Assembly: GCA_007571115.1 (NCBI GenBank)
Contig: RKSA01000118.1
Coordinates: 1 to 13,751, forward strand
DNA: 13,751 bases
Source of the DNA: Gammaproteobacteria bacterium
GTDB taxonomy: Bacteria > Pseudomonadota > Gammaproteobacteria > Pseudomonadales > Pseudohongiellaceae
Reading direction: 5' to 3'
The position numbers and the translations under genes are program-made. The notes under the pieces were generated by a model. That model had not been told where the DNA came from, searched no databases, and was given only the letters and a program-made list of their open reading frames with translations. Positions 6,176-13,665 of the stretch are shown here, piece by piece; positions within the stretch are counted from its first letter, which is position 1, and each line of letters opens with the position of its first letter.

Positions 6176-6940
6176 ATGGCATCGATCCTGATTCTCAACA
6201 CCGCCCTGGGCCCAGCCAGCGCGATGCTCTGTCAGGCGCCAGGCGCCGGGCAAGACCGGGGTGCGAGCGTTTCCAGTCAGACGTCTAGCGAGCACCAAGC
6301 GCCTCGCGCACAAAAGTCCGCGCAAACAATCTTGCAGCTCGCGCGCCAGACATTGGACGAGGCAGGCCTGGCTCGTGCCGATGGCGTTGCCGTCGCCGCC
6401 GGTCCGGGCTCTTTCACTGGGGTGCGCATTGGCGTGGCGGTGGCCCAGGGTCTTTGCGCGGCCTGGGACGTTCCAGCGGTGCCGCTTTCGACCTTGGCGC
6501 TGAGCGCAGCCGCAGCGCAGCGGCGGCGATCGGTCGGCGTGTTCCTCGTCGGGCTGAAAGCCTGGGCAGATCAGCTCTATTTCGGCTGCTACGAGGCGGG
6601 GAATGACAGCCCGATCCGTCATGGCGCCGAGCAGGCTGGCACATTGGCGCAATTGCGCGTGGCAGCCTCTGCTGCATCGCTTGTTGCAGCCCCGGCGGAT
6701 CAAGCCTGCTTCGCCGTCGGTGACGGCTGGACCGATGCCGCAGCGATCGAAAGCCATTTCGGCCTGCGCCTTGCCGCCGAGCCATTCATGGCAGAAGTCG
6801 CAAGAGCCGATCTGCTGCGCCTCGCCCTGGCGGGTTGGCAGCGCCGTGAATGGCTCAGCGCGGAAAAGCTGCTGCCGAATTACGTCGGCGAGACGCCGGA
6901 CTATCGGCAAAACCCGCGCAAAAGCCCGGATCATGGCTAA
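6176..6940 (+). CDS. tsaB: tRNA threonylcarbamoyladenosine biosynthesis protein TsaB (divergent)
   Basis: TsaB is the inactive paralogue partner of TsaD in the TsaBDE complex that makes t6A37 in ANN-reading tRNAs. The 254-residue product has the hallmark AAGPGSFTGVRIGVAVAQGL at 74-93 and an ASKHA-fold N-terminus, ILILNTALGPAS (4-15). Two points are unusual. The normally acidic residue of the LALDTS-type opening is Asn8. The later DAR-type segment before the Y-x-G strand is replaced by VGLKAWADQLYFG (125-137). A low-complexity stretch at about 20-45 separates the first strand from the helix. Since TsaB is not itself catalytic, these changes need not inactivate it. No clear ribosome binding site precedes the ATG, 36 nt after adk. 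rimI, a common neighbour, is absent; rsmJ overlaps instead by 8 nt. Confidence 0.87.
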   Translation: MASILILNTALGPASAMLCQAPGAGQDRGASVSSQTSSEHQAPRAQKSAQTILQLARQTLDEAGLARADGVAVAAGPGSFTGVRIGVAVAQGLCAAWDVPAVPLSTLALSAAAAQRRRSVGVFLVGLKAWADQLYFGCYEAGNDSPIRHGAEQAGTLAQLRVAASAASLVAAPADQACFAVGDGWTDAAAIESHFGLRLAAEPFMAEVARADLLRLALAGWQRREWLSAEKLLPNYVGETPDYRQNPRKSPDHG

Positions 6941-7778
6941 ACCGGGCCTCGTGTGCCGGAAGCTCGTGGAAAATCCAGTCCTCGTGCAAATGAAGAACGC
7001 GGCGGCGAAGCATCAGGCCCGCATCTGCTTCGACGCTTCGAGCGGGCAGGGCGAGGCAGCCGAATTCGCGCGCAGCCTGACTCGCGAGCTCGGCATCCCC
7101 TGGCAGCTTGCCGAGGCCGGCCAGGCCGCTTTCGTCTTGCGCGTCGATTCCGCCGGGCTGGCATTGCATTCGACTCGCGAAGCGCAAACCGGCCCGGTGC
7201 GAGTCGATTTCGCCGCTCCCGCCGTGCAGCGCCGCGCCCGCGATCGCCTGCGCGGACAGTTCCTGTTGCGCGCCGTGGGAACTGGCAGCGAAGTGCTCGA
7301 CGCAACCGCAGGGCTCGGCCGCGACGCCTTCCTGCTCGCCAGCGCCGGCAAGCGCGTGCATTTGCTCGAGCGCGAGCCGGCGGTGTTCGCCTTGCTCGCC
7401 GACGGCCTGCGTCGCGCCGCCCTCGACGCCGAGCTCGCCCCCGTCGCGGCGCGAATGGAATTGCAGCACGGCGATTTTCTCGACTGGGGCGAAAGCCGCC
7501 GCTGCGACGTGGCGTATCTCGACCCGATGTTCCCGCTGCCGCAACGAAGAGCCCGCGCCAAGAAGGAAATGGCCTTCCTGCAACAGCTCGTCGAACAGCG
7601 CAGCGAAGCTGGCCTGCTCGCCAAGGCGCTCGGTTGCGCGCGCGACCGCGTGGTGGTGAAAAGGCCTCCCCGGGAAGGCTGGCTCGAAGAGACCGAGCCG
7701 GCTTTCAGCCACGGCGGCCGAGTCAGCCGCTACGACGTGTACCTGCCCCGGTCGAAGCGTTCGAGCACGAGGCGATAG
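6933..7778 (+). CDS. rsmJ: 16S rRNA (guanine(1516)-N(2))-methyltransferase RsmJ
   Basis: RsmJ places m2G1516 on 16S rRNA using S-adenosylmethionine. The 281-residue product has the family signatures DATAGLGRDAFLLAS (123-137, SAM site), LLER (144-147), YLDPMFP (195-201, catalytic region), KKEM (210-213), VVVKRP and the C-terminal SRYDVYLP. The first 28 residues extend beyond the E. coli protein, which begins at the equivalent of RICFDAS (30-36). A start at ATG 6990 is therefore possible, but ATG 6933 overlaps the tsaB stop (ATGGCTAA), which favours coupled translation. Neither start has a strong ribosome binding site. The last 49 nt overlap the 3' end of dapE on the other strand. Confidence 0.92.
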   Translation: MAKPGLVCRKLVENPVLVQMKNAAAKHQARICFDASSGQGEAAEFARSLTRELGIPWQLAEAGQAAFVLRVDSAGLALHSTREAQTGPVRVDFAAPAVQRRARDRLRGQFLLRAVGTGSEVLDATAGLGRDAFLLASAGKRVHLLEREPAVFALLADGLRRAALDAELAPVAARMELQHGDFLDWGESRRCDVAYLDPMFPLPQRRARAKKEMAFLQQLVEQRSEAGLLAKALGCARDRVVVKRPPREGWLEETEPAFSHGGRVSRYDVYLPRSKRSSTRR

Positions 7779-8869
7779 ACCCGGGTCAGCGAGTCGAGTT
7801 CTGCGAGGCCGACGTTTTCGTTGACTCGATGGATGCTTTCGTTGCAAGGCCCGAACTCGACGACTTCGGCGCCAGTCGGCGCGATGAAGCGGCCATCGGA
7901 CGTTCCTCCGGTCGTTGCCAGTTCGGGGCGCAGGCCGAGTTCCTGCTCGATGCAATCGCTGAGCAGGCCGCTGAACACCGTGCTTTTGGCAAGAAAAGGC
8001 CGGCCCGACTCGCGCCAGCGCAATTCGTGCTCGAATCCAGCCTCGGCGAGAAGCTGCGCCACCCGGGAGCGGATCTGCGCGGAGTCGAGCTCGGTCGAAT
8101 AGCGCAAGTTGAATTGCACCTCCAGGGTTCCGGGAATCACGTTGTCGGCGCCGGTGCCGGCATTGATGTTGGAAATCTGCAAGCGCGTTGGCGGGAACGA
8201 CGAGTTTCCCCGGTCCCATGGCTCGGCGACGAGCCGCTGCAATGCCGGCAGCGCCTCGTGGATCGGGTTGACCGATTGTTCCGGGTAGGCGACGTGCCCC
8301 TGCCGGCCCTTGACTCGCAGCAGGCCATTGATCGAGCCGCGCCGGCCGATCTTGACCGTATCGCCGAGTTCGGCGGCACAGGAGGGCTCGCCGACCAGGC
8401 AATAGTCGATCTTCTCGCCGCGCCGCTCGAGTTCTTCGATGACCTTGGCGGTGCCATCGACGGCTTCGCCCTCTTCGTCGCTCGTGATGAGGAAGGCGAG
8501 GCGGTAGCGAGGGGGATGCACAGCGAGAAACTGCTCAGCAGCGACGATCATCGCGGCGACCGCGCCTTTCATGTCCGCAGCGCCCCGGCCATAGAGGCGC
8601 CCGTCGCGCAGCGTCGGCTCGAAGGGGTCGCTCAGCCACTGCTCGCGCGGGCCAGGCGGCACGACGTCGGTATGGCCGGCGAAGGCGAACAGCGGGCCGC
8701 TCGTTCCCGCCACCGCCCAGAGGTTGGTGACTGCCCCGAATTGCAGCGTCTCGCAAGCGAAGCCGAGCGCTTCGAGGCGCTCGCGCAGCAATTGCTGGCA
8801 ACCGGCGTCATCGGGGGTGATCGAGGGCCGCCGGATCAACTCGGCGGCGAGTTCCCGGGTCGCGATCAT
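7730..8869 (-). CDS. dapE: Succinyl-diaminopimelate desuccinylase
   Basis: DapE removes succinate from N-succinyl-L,L-diaminopimelate, a zinc-dependent step toward lysine and peptidoglycan. The 379-residue product, close to the usual length, is an M20-family hydrolase. It has GHTDVVPPG (65-73: metal His66, catalytic-region Asp68), the bridging Asp99 in AADMKG, catalytic Glu132 and metal Glu133 in SDEEGEA, Glu161 in GEPS, GHVAYP (191-196) from the dimerisation domain, GGTSDGRF (321-328) and the final metal His347 in NESIHRVNE. All metal ligands are present. It starts 18 nt after the dapD stop with a GGGGCGG-type ribosome binding site and is the last gene of the map-glnD-dapD-dapE run. Its 3' end overlaps rsmJ. 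Confidence 0.96.
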   Translation of the reverse strand: MIATRELAAELIRRPSITPDDAGCQQLLRERLEALGFACETLQFGAVTNLWAVAGTSGPLFAFAGHTDVVPPGPREQWLSDPFEPTLRDGRLYGRGAADMKGAVAAMIVAAEQFLAVHPPRYRLAFLITSDEEGEAVDGTAKVIEELERRGEKIDYCLVGEPSCAAELGDTVKIGRRGSINGLLRVKGRQGHVAYPEQSVNPIHEALPALQRLVAEPWDRGNSSFPPTRLQISNINAGTGADNVIPGTLEVQFNLRYSTELDSAQIRSRVAQLLAEAGFEHELRWRESGRPFLAKSTVFSGLLSDCIEQELGLRPELATTGGTSDGRFIAPTGAEVVEFGPCNESIHRVNENVGLAELDSLTRVYRLVLERFDRGRYTS

Positions 8870-8887
8870 GGCAACCGCCCCGGCAGG

Positions 8888-9913
8888 CTAGTTGTGAACA
8901 TGCAATTCCTCGTTCAATGCTACTTGCCTGCCCCGCGGCAGGCATTCGATCGCCCCGCTCAGCGAATTGCGCCGGAAAAGCTGCCCGCTCAGGCCGGCGA
9001 GCTGCCGCGCCTTGCACGTTCGCAGCAGCTCGCCGGAGGCGCCGAGCTGGCGCACCACGGCGCCGGCGGTGAGGTAGAGCCCTGCCTCGACGATGCAGCC
9101 ATCGGCAAGCGGCATGCCGATTCCGGCATTCGCGCCGATCAGGCAGTTGCGCCCCACCGAAACGATTTCCACGCCGCCACCCGACAGGGTCCCCATGGTA
9201 CTCGAACTGCCGCCGAGATCGCTGTTTTCGCCGACGACAACCCCCGCCGAGATGCGCCCCTCGATCATCGCCGCACCTGCCGTTCCAGCGTTGAAATTGA
9301 CGAAGCCTTCGTGCATCACCGTCGTTCCCGCGCCGATATGGGCACCGAGGCGGATTCTCGCACTGTCGGCGAGCCGCACCCCGGCAGGGACGACGTAATC
9401 GGTCATTTTCGGGAACTTGTCGACCGAATGCACCGTCAAGGTCTCGCCTTGCAGCCTCGCTTCGAGCTGCAGGGCGGGCAGGTCGGGCAGGCTGACCGGG
9501 CCGCGGCTCGTCCACGCGAGGTTGTGCAGCACCGCGAAGAGCTTGTCGAGATTCTGCTCGTGGGGCCTGGCGATTCGATGCGAAAGCAGGTGCAGCTTGA
9601 GAAAGGCTTCGGGAACCGAAGCCGGTGCCAGGCTGCTATCGACGACGCACAGCAGCAAGGTCTCGCAGCCGCGCAGCCGCGCCGCGAGCTCTTGCTGCTG
9701 CGGCTCGCCGATCGCAGCCGCCAGGGCAGCAAAAGCCTCGATCCCGCCGTCATCGAGCCAGCGGTAGCCGCTGCCACCTCCCGGCAATCCGCACAGGTCG
9801 GCAAGCTTGCGCACTGCCGCGCCCTCTGACGCCACCGCAGGCCGGGGAAAATACGTCTCGATGACCGCCAGCGCCGAGTCGCGGCTAGCGATGCCAAGCC
9901 CGTATGCAATCAT
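8888..9913 (-). CDS. dapD: 2,3,4,5-tetrahydropyridine-2,6-dicarboxylate N-succinyltransferase (long, Pseudomonas type)
   Basis: DapD transfers succinate from succinyl-CoA to tetrahydrodipicolinate in lysine/diaminopimelate synthesis. The 341-residue protein matches the long form known from Pseudomonas rather than the roughly 274-residue E. coli type. It has a helical N-terminal region with LKLHLLSHR (105-113), then KFPKMTDYVVPAGVR (166-180) leading into a left-handed beta-helix of hexapeptide repeats (about 180-285) with GTTVMHEGFVNFNAGT, STMGTLSGGG and CLIGANAGIG. A short C-terminal tail ends in ELHVHN. The frame is open to 10036, but ATG 9913 is chosen because GGGAGGA lies 6 nt upstream and the conserved N-terminus begins there. 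A promoter and hairpin precede it. dapE follows by 18 nt. Confidence 0.96.
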   Translation of the reverse strand: MIAYGLGIASRDSALAVIETYFPRPAVASEGAAVRKLADLCGLPGGGSGYRWLDDGGIEAFAALAAAIGEPQQQELAARLRGCETLLLCVVDSSLAPASVPEAFLKLHLLSHRIARPHEQNLDKLFAVLHNLAWTSRGPVSLPDLPALQLEARLQGETLTVHSVDKFPKMTDYVVPAGVRLADSARIRLGAHIGAGTTVMHEGFVNFNAGTAGAAMIEGRISAGVVVGENSDLGGSSSTMGTLSGGGVEIVSVGRNCLIGANAGIGMPLADGCIVEAGLYLTAGAVVRQLGASGELLRTCKARQLAGLSGQLFRRNSLSGAIECLPRGRQVALNEELHVHN

Positions 9914-9979
9914 GCCCAATCCTCCCGTATCGAAAACTCTTTCGCCGAAGGCCGAAAGGAATCGCCGAGCCCGATTGTA
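9914..9979 (-). promoter_or_regulatory. Probable dapD promoter -10 and leader with hairpin
   Basis: On the minus strand TACAAT (9979-9974) is a good -10 element; no convincing -35 is seen. The leader of about 50 nt contains a hairpin with arms CTTTCG/CGAAAG (9958-9939, 8-nt loop containing TTCG), followed by AGTTTTCG and then the strong GGGAGGA ribosome binding site. The short T-run after the stem could act as a weak attenuator, or the hairpin may simply terminate part of the glnD transcripts. Confidence 0.4.
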
Positions 9980-10072
9980 TCCGATCAGCCGGGGATGTGG
10001 CCCTGCCAGCGCCCCGCGCGAGCCCGTTGAAGCCACCGGGGGCGAGGAGCATGGAAGAGGGCTGGAGCTGTT

Positions 10073-12781
10073 TCAGCGCACTGCGAGTGCGGAGCGGATG
10101 CGTTGCTTGAGGGCTTCGGCCTTGGCTGTGTCGAGCAGGGGGCCGGCGGTGCCGGTGCTGCTGTCGGTGATGAAGAACAGGTCTTCGGCACGTTCTCCGA
10201 GGGTCGTGATTCTGGCGTCTTGCAGGTCGATGCCGAACTCGGCGAAGACCTCGCCGACCCGGGCGAGGATGCCGGGCTGGTCGGGGCAATTGACTTCGAG
10301 GGTCGAATGGTTCTTGCCTTGCGAGTTGAGCAGGGTGACGTCGACTCGCTGGCCGAAAGCCTCCTTCCTGCGGCTGCGATGGAATTCCGGGTCGCGCATG
10401 CGCTGGCCGGGATTTTCGAGGTGCCGCGCCAGCACGGCGCGGATCTCGCCGATGCGGGCGGCATTGCTCCCCACCGGATTGCCGTTCGCCTCGAGCACCG
10501 CCCAGGTATTGGCACACCAGCCGCTGGCGAAGGTGAAGATTCGCGCTCCTTGCACGTTCAGCCCGAGGCGTTCGAAAGCGACGGCGCTATTGGCGAACAG
10601 ATAGTCGGCGTCGCGGGCCCAGACGAATGCCAGGGTCGCGCCTTCTGGCGCGTTTTCGGACAGTTCGCGCAGCGACACGAGCGGCGCCGCGCCATCGTGT
10701 TCGCAGATGACTCGCGTATGCCAGCAGATGTTGTCGACCGATTCGCGAATGAAATACTCGTCGCTCATCAGTTGCCAGATCGCGCTGCGGTCGTGCCGAC
10801 CGATTCCAGCGGCCTGCAGGAACTTGCGCGCCGAAGCCTTCTTGTCGCGGATTCGCCCGCCGCGCTCGCGGGGATTTTCCAGCCCGAGGCGCAAGGCGCG
10901 CCGGGTGTTCATGTACAGCGCGAGCAATAGCGCGGCGCGCCAGGAGTTCCACAGCTCCGGGTTAGTGGCGCGGATGTCGGCGACTGTCAGCAAATAGAGA
11001 TAGTCCAGGTGCAGCTTGTCGCCGACGGCGCGCGCGAATTCGTCGATCACCTCGGGGTCGTCGATGTCTTTGCGCTGCGCGGTCATCGACATGAGCAGGT
11101 GATTTTCCACCAGCCACGAGACGAGCTTGCCGTCCCAGGCGCTGAGCCGGTGGCGGCGGCAGAAACGTTCCGCGTCGATCATGCCGAGCATCGAATGATC
11201 GCCGCCGCGTCCCTTGGCGATATCGTGGTAGAGGCCGGCAACGTAGAGCAGCACGATCTTGGGCAGGCTCTTGTAGAGTTTCGCCACCAGGGGAAGCTCT
11301 GCGGTGGCCTCGGGCGAGGCGAAGCGGCGCATGTTCTGCAACACCTGCAAGGTATGCGCGTCGACGGTGTAGATGTGAAACAGGTCGTGCTGCATCTGCC
11401 CCATGATCTTGCCGAATTCGGGAAGATAGCGGCCGAGGATTCCATAACGCGCCATGCGCCGCAGTTGCTTGACCATCTGGTGCGGCGAGCGCAGCAGTTC
11501 CATGAACAGGCTGACATTGCGCAGGTCGTTGCGGAAATCCTCGTCGATCAATTTGCGCTGCTCGCGCAGCAGCCTGATCGTCGAGGCGCGGATGCCTTCG
11601 ATTCGCGGCTCGTTCGCGAGCAGGACGAACGCCTCGAGCAAGGCCGACGGCGTTCTGGCGAAGACCCGCCCGGATTTGGCCTCGAGGTAGCCGTTGCGGA
11701 TGCGGAAGCGCCGGTTCAGCTCGATCACGGTGTCGCGGCGGCCTCCGTGGACGATCGCTTCGTCGAGGTATTGCAGCAGGATGTCGTTGAGCCCGCGCAA
11801 GTTGCCGACGGCACGATAGTATTGCTGCATCAGCTTTTCCACGCCGAGGCTTTCCCGGTCGTCGGGGTAGTCGAAGATCCTGGCGAGGGAGCGCTGCAGG
11901 TCGAAGCGCAGCCGGTCCTCGCGGCGGCCTTCGAGCATGTGCATGCCGTAGCGAAGCTTCCACAGGAAATGCTGGCCGCGCCGCAGCATGACGTGCTCGG
12001 CCCGGGTGAGGAAGCCGAGCTGCCTCATGCTGCGGAACGAGTCTGCGCCGCAATGGCGCTTTGCCACCCAGACGATCGTCTGGATGTCGCGCAGCCCGCC
12101 AGGGGAAATCTTCACGTTCGGTTCGAGGGCGTAATCGACGTCCTGGCATTTCTCGTGTCGCGCGACCTGCTCTTCGCGCTTGGCGCGAAGGAATTTCGCC
12201 GCCGGCCAGATCGAGTCCGGCCCCGTCGCTGCCATCATCTCGCTGCGCAACCGCTCGGGCCCCGCCAGGGTGCGGGTTTCCATCAGGCTCGTGGCGATCG
12301 TCAGATCCTTGCGCGCCGCGCTCTTGCATTGCCTGATCGAACGCGCGCTTTGGCCGACGTCGAGGCCGATGTCCCAAAGCAGCGCGGTGAAACGCGCCAT
12401 GCAGTCGCGCATCGCGGCGTCCTGCCGCGAGCGGCGCGTCAGAACGAGCAGGTCGATGTCGGAGTAGGGCAGCAACTCGCCGCGACCATAGCCTCCGGTC
12501 GCGAGCAGGCCGATCTGTTCCGGGTTGGGCCAGGGAAGCCGCCGCCAGATGATGCGCAGCAGCTCGTCGACGAGCCAGGTCCGGGCGGCGACGATTTCGC
12601 GGATCGGGCAATTCGCCAGATAGCGTTCGTCGAGCCGCGCCTGGGCTTTGCCCAGCGCCTCGCGCAGCGGCCCAGCCTCGCAGCCGTCGTCGAGCGCCGT
12701 CTCGAGGGCCGCCTTGTCGAGCAGGTCGCTTCGTGAAATCCCGCGCCGAGGCGCTGCCTCGGAAGCGGCAGCGACGCTCAT
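10073..12781 (-). CDS. glnD: Bifunctional PII uridylyltransferase / uridylyl-removing enzyme
   Basis: GlnD senses glutamine and adds UMP to, or removes it from, the PII proteins (GlnB/GlnK), setting nitrogen assimilation. The 902-residue product has the full four-domain layout. The nucleotidyltransferase domain carries GGYGRGELLPYSDIDLL (96-112, with catalytic Asp108 and Asp110), followed by a helical linker with EPNVKISPGGLRDIQ. The HD phosphohydrolase domain has LYHDIAKGRGGDHS (His519-Asp520). Two C-terminal ACT domains that bind glutamine lie at about 706-790 and 824-895, the second with CPDQPGILARVGEVF. No key residue appears missing. Its start overlaps the map stop as ATGA on the minus strand, so it is translationally coupled to map. 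dapD follows after a 159-nt gap with its own likely promoter. Confidence 0.97.
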   Translation of the reverse strand: MSVAAASEAAPRRGISRSDLLDKAALETALDDGCEAGPLREALGKAQARLDERYLANCPIREIVAARTWLVDELLRIIWRRLPWPNPEQIGLLATGGYGRGELLPYSDIDLLVLTRRSRQDAAMRDCMARFTALLWDIGLDVGQSARSIRQCKSAARKDLTIATSLMETRTLAGPERLRSEMMAATGPDSIWPAAKFLRAKREEQVARHEKCQDVDYALEPNVKISPGGLRDIQTIVWVAKRHCGADSFRSMRQLGFLTRAEHVMLRRGQHFLWKLRYGMHMLEGRREDRLRFDLQRSLARIFDYPDDRESLGVEKLMQQYYRAVGNLRGLNDILLQYLDEAIVHGGRRDTVIELNRRFRIRNGYLEAKSGRVFARTPSALLEAFVLLANEPRIEGIRASTIRLLREQRKLIDEDFRNDLRNVSLFMELLRSPHQMVKQLRRMARYGILGRYLPEFGKIMGQMQHDLFHIYTVDAHTLQVLQNMRRFASPEATAELPLVAKLYKSLPKIVLLYVAGLYHDIAKGRGGDHSMLGMIDAERFCRRHRLSAWDGKLVSWLVENHLLMSMTAQRKDIDDPEVIDEFARAVGDKLHLDYLYLLTVADIRATNPELWNSWRAALLLALYMNTRRALRLGLENPRERGGRIRDKKASARKFLQAAGIGRHDRSAIWQLMSDEYFIRESVDNICWHTRVICEHDGAAPLVSLRELSENAPEGATLAFVWARDADYLFANSAVAFERLGLNVQGARIFTFASGWCANTWAVLEANGNPVGSNAARIGEIRAVLARHLENPGQRMRDPEFHRSRRKEAFGQRVDVTLLNSQGKNHSTLEVNCPDQPGILARVGEVFAEFGIDLQDARITTLGERAEDLFFITDSSTGTAGPLLDTAKAEALKQRIRSALAVR

Positions 12782-13548
12782 CGCTCTTCATCGCGCAAGG
12801 TCAGCACTTCGCAGCCGTCTTCGCCGATCGCGATGGTGTGTTCCCATTGCGCCGAAAGGCGGCGGTCCCGGGTCGTGACGGTCCAGCCATCCTTGGCCGA
12901 CAGGCGCGTATGGCGGGTGCCGGCATTGAGCATCGGCTCGATCGTGAAGGTCATTCCCGGCAGCAGCTCGATTCCGGTGCCCGGCTCGCCGTAGTGCAGC
13001 ACTTGCGGGTCTTCGTGGAAGCCGCGGCCGATGCCATGGCCGCAGTACTCGCGAACGATGGCGTAGTGATTCGCTTCGCCGTGCTGCTGGATAACGTGGC
13101 CGATGTCGCCGAGATGCTTGCCGGGCCTGGCTGCCTCGATTCCTTTCAGCAGGCATTCCCGGGTCACCTGCACAAGTCGCCGCGCGTGTTCCGCAGGGGC
13201 GCCGACGAAGAACATCTTGCTCGTGTCGCCGTGGTAGCCGTCCTTGATGACCGTCACGTCGATATTGAGAATGTCTCCATTTTTCAGAATCTTGCGGTCA
13301 TTGGGAATGCCGTGGCAGACGACGTGGTTGACCGATGTGCACACCGATTTCGGAAAGCCCTTGTAATTGAGCGGCGCCGGCACCGCCTGCTGCTTCTCGA
13401 CGATATGGCGGTGGCAAATGCGGTCGAGCTCGCCGGTCGAGACCCCCGGCGCCACGTAGCGTCCGATCATTTCGAGCACTTCCGCCGCGAGCCTGCCGAC
13501 CGCGCGCATCTTTTCCAGTTCCGCTGGAGATTTCAAATCGATCGTCAT
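12778..13548 (-). CDS. map: Methionine aminopeptidase, type I
   Basis: Map removes the initiator methionine from nascent proteins in the cytoplasm. The 256-residue protein is a standard type Ia enzyme without an N-terminal extension. The five metal ligands are visible: Asp97 (NIDVT), Asp108 (HGDTS), His171 (GHGIG), Glu204 (IEPM) and Glu236 (WEHT). The substrate-site His79 is in CHGIPN. The ATG at 13548 gives the usual short MTIDLKSPAELEKMR start; only a GGGA-type ribosome binding site is present. It is the first gene of map-glnD-dapD-dapE and diverges from the probable rpsB beyond the right edge, the usual map/rpsB arrangement in proteobacteria. Confidence 0.98.
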   Translation of the reverse strand: MTIDLKSPAELEKMRAVGRLAAEVLEMIGRYVAPGVSTGELDRICHRHIVEKQQAVPAPLNYKGFPKSVCTSVNHVVCHGIPNDRKILKNGDILNIDVTVIKDGYHGDTSKMFFVGAPAEHARRLVQVTRECLLKGIEAARPGKHLGDIGHVIQQHGEANHYAIVREYCGHGIGRGFHEDPQVLHYGEPGTGIELLPGMTFTIEPMLNAGTRHTRLSAKDGWTVTTRDRRLSAQWEHTIAIGEDGCEVLTLRDEER

Positions 13549-13586
13549 GTCCCGGTCGCAAGCTCAGCCGTCAGCGCCAACTGCGG

Positions 13587-13592
13587 ATTGTA
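13587..13592 (-). promoter_or_regulatory. Probable -10 element of the map promoter
   Basis: TACAAT on the minus strand, within TTTTACAATCC, about 40 nt upstream of the map start. TTCGCC at 13616-13611 is the best placed -35 but is weak. The transcript leader would be about 30 nt. Confidence 0.45.
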
Positions 13593-13650
13593 AAACAACC
13601 GCGCACTTGCGGCGAACGGCATGATTCGATGGATTCGCGATCGTTTCCTG

Positions 13651-13659
13651 TGGTATAAA
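13651..13659 (+). promoter_or_regulatory. rpsB: Probable extended -10 promoter of rpsB
   Basis: TGGTATAAA combines a TGn extension with a near-consensus -10 (13654-13659). No good -35 is seen, as is allowed for extended -10 promoters. It points away from map toward the right edge, where rpsB is expected. Confidence 0.5.
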
Positions 13660-13665
13660 GCCGCC

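Noticed and set aside
6233..6262. P-loop-like APGAGQ near the TsaB N-terminus
   Set aside because: It lacks the lysine and serine/threonine of a Walker A motif and lies in a low-complexity insert; resemblance to the Adk P-loop is coincidental.
6953..9829. A 958-codon plus-strand open frame across rsmJ, dapE and dapD
   Set aside because: It is out of frame with rsmJ and antisense to two well-supported genes; no family features.
9885..10052. Small minus-strand open frame in the glnD-dapD gap
   Set aside because: About 55 codons, no ribosome binding site, overlaps the dapD start out of frame, and has no recognisable sequence.
10962..12791. Long open frames on both strands overlapping glnD
   Set aside because: They are arginine/alanine-rich shadows typical of GC-rich DNA, and glnD has complete catalytic motifs throughout.
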